Below are positions 24,101 to 32,712 of a DNA stretch of 64,000 nt, in pieces; within the stretch, counting starts at the first letter, position 1, and each line of letters opens with the position of its first letter. Source of the DNA: Rhizoctonia solani (Eukaryota > Basidiomycota > Agaricomycetes > Cantharellales > Ceratobasidiaceae); contig NC_057372.1 of NCBI RefSeq assembly GCF_016906535.1, forward strand, positions 911,501-975,500, written 5' to 3'. The position numbers and the translations under genes were made by a program. Below the pieces are notes generated by a model. The model searched no databases. It was not told where the DNA came from and worked only from the letters and a program-made list of their open reading frames with translations.

Positions 24101-25654
24101 CTCTTCAACAATCATCCGCAGACGCGAGCTCTTATGGAGCAGGCAAGTCGCAATTTTATCTAGACATCTATCGATCCATCGGAATCTAATCTAAATTTTT
24201 TTGCTCTAGGCGGCGCTTCTTCGCGAGCAGCATCGAATTCTCCAGAGTGGTCAGCAGCACTATATTATGTCGCTCGAGGATGTACAGACCGCGCAAAACG
24301 CCCTTCGAGCGGCTATCTACAATCTCAAGGCGACGTACGGTAACCGTGTGAAGCAACACCAAGAGGCTGTAGCGAACATGCGTGCGAACGAGAACGGAGG
24401 TCCCGGTGGCCCGCAGTTTGGCCAACAAGCACAGACCCAACAGCAGCAGATGCAGCAAGTTCAACAACACATGTTGGGGCAGCAGCCACAACAGTCTCAA
24501 CAAGCCATGGCAGCGATGTCGCTTTTGAATGCCAACGGAGGGCTTGCAGGGCCTCAACTCGGGCAACCACGGCCTCCAAGCCAGCCTCAATATGGGTCAC
24601 CCAAGCCTGAGCCTGGCAAAGTCCCTATGAACATGATGCAAGCTCACCAAGGGCAACAACAAGGGAAAGCCCTCCAAATGGCCAAGCCTCAACGCAAACC
24701 GGGCGCGCCTGTCAACACGCCTTCACCTGCCGCCGCTCCTACACCTCAGATGGAGTCTGCTCCGACGCCTTCGTCCGCCAACGAGCCTGCTACTCCCAAG
24801 TCACCGAAGAACAAGAACAAGGCTACTGCTGGCCCTAGCTCTATCCCTGCCATCAAGCGCACGCCGACTCAGGCGAAGAAGAAGCCCGGGAAGATCGACT
24901 TGCCCCCTCCCGTCATCTCTGGGTTCAACCAGCCTGTCAAGCGTCAGCGTGAAGACGACGTCCCGCCCGCCGCAGAGCCTATTATACCCATCGCAGGCCC
25001 GTCGTCGCCCAAGCGGGTCAAACCGAGTTCGAATCTGTCGTGCCGATCAAGACTGAGTATATCAACGACGAGCCGGTTGAATCGATGGAGAATGCGCTCA
25101 TGAGTTTGCAAGAAGTTGCGCCCAACCCCAATGGGGACGGAATCGATCCTGACATCCTCGCTCAACTCAGCGAGATCTTGGAAGGCTCCGCAAACGTCGC
25201 TCCTCTTGCGTCGTCATTGGCGCCGTCGCTCGATCAACCACCGGACGCTGGTCCCAAGGTCGAGGACGTGTTCGACTTCTCATACTACCTCAATGACAAC
25301 CTCGGCGATGACGAGGCCTTGGTCGCGGGAACTTCGGGTGTTGACCCCCTTGAAGCTGACACGCCCGATTTAAACACGAACAAAGAAACGCCCGATTCTG
25401 CAGCTGACGATATTGAACACCTGGGTCAGAAGAGTCCGGGAAAGGGGGAACAGCTGTCGGCGGGGGAAGGTGGGGGTAAAAACCCTGCTGGCAGCCGAGC
25501 TCCCACACTCGGCGAGGGTTTTTGGGAGGCGTTCGACGACGGGGAAATGCCTGAAGGCGCGTACTTCATGGGTGGCGGTGCGAACGGCTTCAGCTGGAGC
25601 GGCCCTATCGATACGAGCGCGTCCTGGATTGGGATTACGGGCACCGCGGCATGA
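21170..25654 (+). CDS. Gln-rich ARID-domain protein, SWI1/ARID1-like chromatin remodeller subunit
   Basis: Likely the DNA-binding ARID subunit of a SWI/SNF-type complex, acting in the nucleus. Order: MGDPLNNPFGQQNIYRHLQS, poly-Gln (LGLGQQQQQQQL at about 21895-21930), a coiled segment (LEARVAAWRDNLPALENRVQ), an Ala/Gln repeat, then the ARID (RAAFVQFMRMWFVQTGRTSD, IPKIGDKPLDLHQLYVEV, GGLDKVGGAGLWRLVAVKMG, LLVPFDNFCLERMR), a post-ARID helical region, a second Gln-rich block, VEFERTVSLYFLLFNNHPQT, a Pro/Lys-rich stretch with nuclear-localisation character, and an acidic C-terminus. Introns: 21401-21732, 22129-22186, 22748-22797, about 23926-23983, 24143-24209 (GC-AG). Frame slips of -1 occur near 23140 (within the ARID) and 25018; conserved sequence resumes in the next frame after each. 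The stop is at 25654. A Mediator Med15-like identity was considered but the ARID argues against it. Confidence 0.8.
24143..24209 (+). other. GC-AG intron in the SWI1-like gene
   Basis: ATG GAG CAG/GCAAGT ... TCTAG/GCGGCGCTT. Removing 67 nt gives MEQAALLREQHRILQ in frame. The extended donor match (CAG/GCAAGT) is the typical strong consensus of GC introns. Confidence 0.8.
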
Positions 25655-26082
25655 TCTCGCCGTTTTGTGTGCTTTGTGGCCACCCCCCCACTCCTCTTCA
25701 TTCATGCATTTGACGACTTGGCTCTATATATTACTATGATCTCATTGTGTCGTTCTTCCTCTACTCTCCGTCTGGTTTTTGGTTTCGCTGTGTCTATTAT
25801 CCTCTCCATTCTTACTATGCCCTTCCCCCCCTTTTTGTTTCTTCTTGACTTTATTCCTTTTTACAGTTTCCAGTATGACTTGGGTCTGGAATGGCTTGTG
25901 CTACGTGTGTCGTGAATAGGCTGTACTACAATCTGCTATTGAAAGCTCTGTGTTGTCGACATTATCTCATCTGTTTTTCTTGTCGCGGACCGAGTGATAT
26001 TCTCGAATGCAAAGTCAGGTTATCAAACACAATTCAAGACTATCTATAGATACACGCGTGGGTATAATAAGTCAATATCCGA
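25655..26082. other. Convergent 3' flank
   Basis: T-rich 3' region after the SWI1-like gene, ending at the stop of the CCDC130 gene on the other strand. Nothing else seen. Confidence 0.6.
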
Positions 26083-27392
26083 TCATAGTTTACGAGATAA
26101 CCCAGGGTGTTTATTCGAACTTCGACCAATCGCTCCAATACCACCACGTGCGAATGGATCCGCTTTGCGTGCAGAGTTGGATATGAGGGTAGAAGTAAGA
26201 GTAGACATCGCCTTGGCTTTGGCAACTTGAGCGATCTTGTCCTTCTTCAAGATTGGGTTCGAAGTGTGGGGTTGAGCGTGGACCTTGTGCATCGGTCGAG
26301 GAACAGAGTTGTTCTTCCTAGGCGGGGACTGGATCGTTACCCGAGATGAACCTGCCACGGCAGACGAAGAACCGGCGGCAGATGATAGCGAAGAACCCGT
26401 ACGGGTCTGAAATTCGACCGGTCCGCTTTGTGCATTGTACAACCGGCGCTTCGCTCTTCTTCCTCTCGCCGCTTCTGCCCATCCTCCCATTCAGCTTTCG
26501 CTTCCAAAGCCAGTGACGGATCATCCTTGTCTACTAGTTTTATCCCCGCGTCTAGGCCGTACTTGTCCTTTAGTGCATCGTCCTCGGCTTTGATTTTGAG
26601 CGCTGCGTGTTTGCCTTGGCGGAAACTCTTGCGGAGTTTGACCGAAAGAGAGTACGGGTCTGCTGAACGTGCAGCAGAAAGGTCCTGTAGTTGCTCAAGG
26701 TGTGGTCGCGAGTGTTTTTGATAGTTTTCTTCCTGCGTCGTCGATTTTTCGAGTGATTGGAGCGGATCAAGGGGGGCGTTCTTGGATGGGTCGTTTTCTG
26801 GAGGACATCAGTGCGTTGTTTCAATAAATGGAGTGAGTTGATTCACCGTGCACTGCATACCCCCGTTCTCTTCTGGATTCCAGTCCTCGACTTTTTGTCG
26901 GGCACCATACTCTACCACATATCTTGTGTTCTTAAGTATGTTAGTATCGTGAGCGTAACAAGTTCAATAAGGTAGCGTACTTGAGGATCCGTCCTGATCT
27001 CAAACCAGTGGCTACACAAGTGGCATTTGCACCGAAAAGCATAAATAGGTGTCGAGTAATAGTTGCCAACTTTACGTTTCTCGGCATTGTACCGAACGCC
27101 CATGCCAATGTGAGCATCACATCCCCCACTACATAAATATTCAGTGAGTCAAAATGATTGGTTTCATGATGTACTTACCACCAGATATTGAAGGGGAGTT
27201 CAAACCTAGCCGAAGGATATTCATTGGTATCATAGCCACGTATCGTAAGAGAGAGATCTACCGAGTAATTAATATCCCTTGGTCTATCTTGCGAGCTCGA
27301 TCTCCTAGTGCATGTTTTCCTCGATAAGAATTGAGACTCTTGTGCTTTTCTCCATCATAATCTGGTGGATAGTATTTGTTGAATCCCTGCAT
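26083..27392 (-). CDS. CCDC130: CCDC130/Saf4-type splicing factor (CWC16 family)
   Basis: Spliceosome-associated zinc-binding protein of the Yju2/CWC16 family, CCDC130 branch. ATG 27392 gives the family start MQGFNKYYPPDYDGEKHKS, then LNSYRGKHALGDRARKIDQG, FELPFNIWCGGCDAHIGMGV, RYNAEKRKVGNYYSTPIY, FRCKCHLCSHWFEIRTDPQ, NTRYVVEYGARQKVEDWNPE. The two CxxC pairs (CGGC, CHLC with the preceding Cys) form the zinc site. Downstream: SADPYSLSVKLRKSFRQGKH, a Lys/Glu-rich coiled region, and a basic C-terminus. At least five introns, including about 26950-26990 and 27236-27280. A -1 slip at about 26448-26460 is needed to pass from the coiled region (DGQKRREEE) into RRLYNAQSGPVEF and the 3' exon ending at 26083; probably an assembly indel. 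Confidence 0.85.
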
Positions 27393-27612
27393 AATAGTGG
27401 CTTAGTATAGACTACAAATTTCCACGTGACCTTTCGGCTCGACCGGTTCTGTCAGAATGTAATCACATGCCTGGTCTATTGGTTCACATGGATCGAACTC
27501 TCAGTTCGCACCAGATCAATAGTGGCCGCGCTTCTACATAAAGCGTGTGGACTCGTGTGGTAATAGTCTCCACTCCCCACATACCCCGACTTCAACCCCA
27601 CCATCACTCATC

Positions 27613-28566
27613 ATGTCTGATTTGCAAGAGCCCGGTTTTGCGGTGAGTCTGAGTGCATAACAGCAACGAAGCATGCGGTGATTAACAATATATCCAGGCT
27701 TCTGATATCATTGTCGGGCTCGGCAGCGCATTTGGCAGTCTTAGTGAGACCGAGAAGAAAGCACGGATTAAAAGGGTCGGTGTCAACTGTGCTATATACC
27801 AACTGCATGTTCGTTTAACTTTGTTTGGTAAACAGACCAATGGTGTTTTTGAGCTGCGAGTTTCGAAAGATGGAAAGGAAGCCGTATGGACGGTTGATCG
27901 TGAGTCTAGTCTAGCCCTGTATATATTGTTATCCCATTTGACAATGGGGCAGTCAAGAAAGAGGGCACTGTCAAGAAGGGACCAGCCGCCGGAAAGCCAG
28001 ACGTCGCTATTATCTTGTCGGGTGAGTAGATACTTCCTTTGAGAATCAATTGCTCATACTAATGTCTTGGCCTCAGATGGTATGCTATTGAGCTATAATT
28101 GACTTCCCAAAACTGACCTTATTTCCTAAATCAGAAACCTTCACTCAGCTGGCAACGGGAAAGGTTTGCATCGGTCCTACTAGTATTTGTATATTCTCAC
28201 TCTGTCTTTTTCTTTAGCTCAGCGGTCAAAAAGCATTCATGACAGGAAATCTGAAGGCGAGTTAAGCGTTTCATTGGAACTTTTAGGCTTGCTAACTCAT
28301 CCACTCCAGACCAAAGGTAGGTTTGTTATATGAGTAATGTAGTATCGACCCACTTACGACATACCACAATGCGATACACCATGTAGGGTAAGTATATGAG
28401 TCTCTTGACTTTTCTCAATGTAAGTAAAACTGAACTCAACAGTAATATGATGCTCGCTCTCAAACTCGAGGACGTTCTCAAGGTAGGCCTTCGTGTTTAT
28501 TTAGTCCCAACAAGGACTGAGCCCCTTTGCGCGCTCTAGCTCGCTAAGCCCAAGGCTAAGCTCTAA
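27613..28566 (+). CDS. SCP2 sterol-carrier domain protein
   Basis: Single-domain SCP2 protein of 128 residues, expected to bind sterols, fatty acids or acyl-CoA in a hydrophobic tunnel; fungal single-domain members are often peroxisomal. Protein: MSDLQEPGFAASDIIVGLGS ... TNGVFELRVSKDGKEAVW ... PDVAIILSDETFTQLATGK, LSGQKAFMTGNLKTKG, NMMLALKLEDVLK, LAKPKAKL. The family motif K-x-KGNMM is present. The last residues AKL resemble a weak PTS1-like tail (AKL is an accepted peroxisomal variant). Predicted exons: 27613-27642, 27698-27775, 27836-27899, 27953-28021, 28077-28079 (3 nt), 28135-28163, 28218-28256, 28310-28316 (7 nt), 28387 (1 nt), 28443-28482, 28540-28566; they sum to 387 nt and keep phase. 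The intron after 28256 has a GC donor, and that after 27775 a GTCGGT donor. Confidence 0.85.
28077..28079 (+). other. 3-nt microexon (ATG) in SCP2 gene
   Basis: Flanked by CCTCAG and GTATGC. Joins TCG G / AT G / AA ACC to give S-D-E-T-F, matching the conserved SDxxF of SCP2 domains. Without it the frame stays open, but one residue (Asp, GAT) is lost from the motif. Confidence 0.65.
28257..28309 (+). other. GC-AG intron in SCP2 gene
   Basis: CTG AAG/GCGAGT ... CTCCAG/ACC AAA G. Gives NLKTKG in frame. The nearest GT (GCGA/GTTAAG) shifts the frame. Confidence 0.7.
28387..28387 (+). other. Putative 1-nt microexon (G) in SCP2 gene
   Basis: Sequence reads CCATGTAG/G/GTAAGTATAT. The preceding exon is ACCAAAG (28310-28316) and the next starts TAATATGATG (28443). 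Only with this single G is the codon GGT formed and the conserved KGNMM kept; removing one fused intron 28317-28442 would give a stop after two codons. The two introns would be 70 and 55 nt, normal for this genome. Confidence 0.6.
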
Positions 28567-28957
28567 ATTTCTTGGAGAGTTACATAGCCTGGCAACTTAT
28601 TTGGTGGCTCCCATGGCCCATTTCATGTAGATGCTATCTATACACATAATGTTTTGAGAATTTATGTTGTTATAGCTTATATCCGTTCCAAAGCCAATCG
28701 TCCCCGAATCCGGATCTTGGATTGCTAGGCGATATGATAATCTCAAGGGGTGATAAGGGGATCAAGCACAGCCGCAATCACATGAAAAGGATATATTGAC
28801 CTAACCTTGCCTGTGATTCTGGGTGAGAAGTTATCTTGTTCCGCACGACCTCCACCAGGTTTCTGAGCCACAGAATCAAGCGTAGCATCTTATCCGCTCG
28901 TCTCAATGCTGATATGCTGTCGTATGTCATTGGGACAGGTGAGTAGGCGTTACTTGT
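28567..28957. other. Intergenic
   Basis: 3' flank of SCP2 and promoter of the J-protein gene. An ATG at about 28914 with a good donor (ACAG/GTGAGT at 28938) could be an upstream exon, but no link to the J-protein could be shown. Confidence 0.4.
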
Positions 28958-30188
28958 ATGCGACAAACACTAAAAAACGAGGTTCACCGTGGGTTAGCTT
29001 CAAGTTTCATAAGGCCTTGGGGCTACTCGAGCGCACCACAACACGAGCTTGTCCGAGTTCATGAACCGGAAAAAATCGATACAACTAACATTGAACCGAG
29101 AGTTACAGATCAGAGCGGTAGCCAGCCCGAGTCTTCTATTGAACATATACTCCACCACTCCGATCTTTATGTGATACTTGATACAAGTCGTTCAGCAAAC
29201 CATGAAGATCTACGTCGTGCCTACATGAACATGTGTCGACGATGCCACCCAGAGTACGTATCATATTTACCATTTTGCTGCTAGGCGATCCTTATTTACA
29301 ACTCCTTCCCACTTTTAGTAAATTCCCAAACGAACCCTTGGCAACAGTGGCTTTTCAGAAACTTTCTTATGCATATTCTGTCCTCTCTGATAACCGGAAA
29401 CGACGGCTATATGATACAAACGGTACGGCTGAACCGGGGGGCGCTCAAGATATGCATGGCGCCAATGACATGTTGAACAGGTACGCCCCACCATCATTAC
29501 TAAACTTATTCCAATTTAACTTCTTGTATTCACATCTATAGAGTGTTGTTGGCTATATGGGCAGACTTTCTGGATGGAGATTTCGAACTCATCAAAATGT
29601 TATTGCGTAAGTGATTACTTATGTGCATTGTATGCGAAACTTAGTAAGTGTGCCGTTGACTTGGCTGCGTAGGGTCCTTTGGAGAAGTAAACCCAAAGCT
29701 AAAGTTCGGGGACGAAACGATAGAGGCACTCCTTCAAGCTCTGGTTAATTTGCGGGAAGTTGTTGTTTGTAAGCAACCAATTCAATATGGGATACCATCA
29801 CAGTTAATTTTATTTGAGCAGCAGGACAACAGCATTTTCGTTTACTTAAGTTTGAGATGATGCGCTTATACGAGATTCAACATGCTCTTCGACAACTCTC
29901 ATATTTTGATGTACCTGGGAGGTTGAAGCTTACGATTCAATTAGCACGCTTAACTCTTGCACTTCCAGTGAATGTTGACAAAGCAATCATGGTGCGAGCC
30001 CTTGTTTGTATATGTTCATTGTGTCTGAAATGAGTGTTTAGGCAGAACAACGCGAAGAGAACAGTCAACAGGAAGTCGGAGTTGGTAGACCTCGTGGACG
30101 GTACTTACCCTCCAGCATCCACTCCGTGATTGGGTTGGCGTGTGTCGTCCTGGAGAAAGGCGAAAGTGTTTTACCTACAAGAGTCTAA
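28958..30188 (+). CDS. J-domain (DnaJ-family) protein, probably mitochondrial
   Basis: Hsp70 co-chaperone type protein. ATG 28958 opens an Arg/Ser-rich, acid-free stretch (GLASSFIRPWGYSSAPQHE) that looks like a mitochondrial presequence. The J domain follows: DLYVILDTSRSANHEDLRRA, YMNMCRRCHPDKFPNEPLAT, AFQKLSYAYSVLSDNRKRR, LYD. The invariant HPD is created only by splicing: CAC CCA GA/gtacgt...ttag/T AAA; unspliced it reads HPE. The C-terminal half (VLLAIWADFLDGDFELIKML, a long helical region, then GQQHFRLLKFEMMRLYEIQH) is typical of fungal J-proteins acting on unknown clients. Exons 28958-29253, 29319-29480, 29542-29606, 29673-29768, about 29823-29992, about 30042-30188. Tail-to-tail with a second J-domain gene 290 bp away. 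Confidence 0.8.
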
Positions 30189-30477
30189 CACTGATATAAG
30201 AGTTTCTAACATAGACTTTCGCAAGTCCATATAGTATTTATGAAAGAATTGGCCATTGTTCCCGTCAAATGTTCTTATAAATAGATATCCATGTACTTTC
30301 CTAGGGTTGATTAATACACACATATCGGTATCCACCCATCGACACATGAGTCCGCCAGAAATGTTCATTCCTTGAAGAAAGCTAACTAACACAAATAAGC
30401 CGGTGCCTGGAGCGAGCGGTAAGTAGTAAATAGTACAGTGTGCAGAAAAGGCGCCTTTGAAGAGGACAGCCCTATTC

Positions 30478-31510
30478 TCATCCAATCACATTAGGTTTGG
30501 TCTTTTTCTTTTTCTTGCCTGCGTTGAACGAGCGCCAACTATCAACACGTTGATCCCGGTTCTCTGCCAATGCGCCGATGAATTACGAACAACTTGGGCG
30601 TAAGATAGGTTATAAGTACGTACCTTCCCAACGTGCGTCTTCTTCTGCTTTGCGCTTTTTCGTGGCAGCTTCTTCTTCCTTACGACGGGCTTCGAGCCCT
30701 TCGTTTGCTAGATTCATTTTAATGGCTCTGTAATGAGAGAAATGAGGCATAAAAATTAACATGTACTGTGAAAAGAACTCACTTTCTTCTTCGGACTAAG
30801 GGCGGAGTAACATGGTTAGTAAGAATTCACCAAATGTTGGATGAACACACCTTCTTCGTCGATCAGGATGTCTCTTGCGCGAGTCCGAATTTGTTCCTTG
30901 AAACTAGGGACAAGTGCAAGCACACGTGAGTCGGTATCGCTAATTCCTGCAGGTAAGGAGTTGGCTTTAAGTGTTTGTGCACGAGCCTCCAGCATAACAG
31001 CATCAAGTTCATCTCGTTTGGTCTGCTCCATAAGATCGGCCTCTGCCTAAGAAAACCGGAGCTCAGTAGTTGATGAGTACACCCTATTGTATATTTCTTA
31101 CTTTTTTTAACAGATCAAAGGCATCAGTTGCACGTGGATGGGTAGCCTTGTCAGGGTGTATGACTTTGTGGGTGGTCAGAAGGCTATATCCAAATCCTAC
31201 ATATAGACTTACATAGTGACAGATGCCTGTATCGTTTTTTTATATCTGCGGCAGTACAAGTTGGATCGAGACCAAGAACGTCGTAAGGGTTAAGTTTGAA
31301 GGCTTTCAAAATCCGGTCTACTTCTACGTCCCGCTGAAATGCGGAAGCTTCGCGAGATAGTAACTTGTCAAGCTCATCTGTTGATAGAGGTTGTTCGAAT
31401 TTGGAAGTAGATTTGGGATCTGATGTTTCTTCCTTTTTTGAGCTAGACGGAGCGGGATTTTCACTTCTTGAAGAGGCTGGTTTAGTGGCGGGAGGTGGGG
31501 AAGGCGCCAT
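30478..31510 (-). CDS. DNAJC8/Spf31-like J-domain protein
   Basis: Nuclear J-domain protein of the DNAJC8 type, a family associated with the spliceosome. ATG 31510 opens a Ser/Pro/Lys-rich lead, then TDELDKLLSREASAFQRDVE, VDRILKAFKLNPYDVLGLDP, IKKRYRHLSLFIHPDKATHP after splicing at about 31211/31160, DAFDLLKKAEADLMEQTKRD, a coiled region with many Arg/Lys/Glu, and a Lys-rich C-terminus (SWRSFNAGKKKKKTKPNVIG) ending at 30478. The HPD loop is intact. The N-terminal J domain followed by a long charged coiled-coil and terminal lysines is the DNAJC8 layout; length about 240-250 residues agrees. Confidence 0.8.
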
Positions 31511-32712
31511 GGTTGCTTGTCTTGTGTATCGTAGCGGCTCGTCCTGTGAGGTTGTATTACAAATGGGATAAGCGCTGAGGAACCTTTTCTTGTGGTCCAG
31601 GCTTATACGTCAAAATCTCTTTCACGCTCGCCGGACTCGATGGTTTTATCTTAGACGGTTAGCAAATAGTACCATTAACCCTATCCTATTGCATCTGATT
31701 AAACTCTCCTAGCTCAGATTTGAGTATCCTTACTTGCATCTGAGCTACCTTTTCTGGCCTCATCTCATTCTTCCACATGTCTCATGAGTCTAAACTACCA
31801 CAGGGCCCCTGGTAATGGTCCGATACTGACCGGAGCATTCTAACCGGACAGTTTTGTGCCGGCATTAGCGTTTTGTAGGCCGGCATGATGTCAGACCTCC
31901 CCACAATTGCCTAGGGTCACGCTATCACCAAGCTTATTACTGATTTCACTTTACGTAGATTATCGCCGATTCAGTACTAGTGGTGGCACATCGGCATTGT
32001 TAACATTGAGAGCCACTAGCTTGTCATGAGAGATGTCGAGATTCAGGCCACAAAATTGCATGTATGCATGAATATTAAGGTTGTTTTGCCTACGCAAGTT
32101 CGTTATACAAGAATCAACTTGAACCTATCGTTCTTTGATTGTGACAGAATGCATTCTCAAAGAGCCTAGCATAAGGCACCATTACTCAAAATGGTTGTTG
32201 GGTTTAAATTCAGCACAGGTTTGTAATTGCAATGCTTACACGTATTAGTACATTACTTATTCGCTGCGAACTTGGCGTTGCACCCATGCTCTTTTAGTCT
32301 CATCGTTCGATTCATCTAACCATGCATCTTCCATCTTGGGCTTTTCACAAGGCATATGCGTGAAAAGTCGTCGAATCGCGTTGCATGAGAGGAAACATAG
32401 GCACTAAATGGGGTTATATCCCCAAAGGGGGTCTCGCAACATCTATCACTACTCGTTCAATAGTTTGCTTCAAGTTCGAAATGAATTAGACTGTGAAATA
32501 AAGCAAAGTAATATTGAGTAAGGCGGCCCCTTTGCCTGGGCGCCGCAGGGCCGCCTTGATCTAGTATCAAATTATAGAGATACTGCATTCGTCCATAAGA
32601 CGTACATGGAAATACCGGGAAGAAGAGTAAGCGGTGCAAAGATACAGGGGCAGTTAACCCCATTAGAGAACCTGTCGTTTTTACAAATAAGGGATGGTCT
32701 CCAGCTCCCAGT
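31511..32712. other. Intergenic, AT-rich
   Basis: 1.2 kb between the DNAJC8-like gene and the protease pseudogene. No gene, RNA or repeat recognised. Confidence 0.5.

Noticed and set aside
21170..25654. Identity as Mediator subunit Med15/Gal11
   Set aside because: The Gln-rich composition fits, but the central ARID signature and post-ARID helices favour a SWI1/ARID1-type subunit.
29240..29260. Apparent loss of the J-domain HPD motif (HPE)
   Set aside because: The intron begins after GA of the Asp codon; splicing to T AAA restores HPDK.
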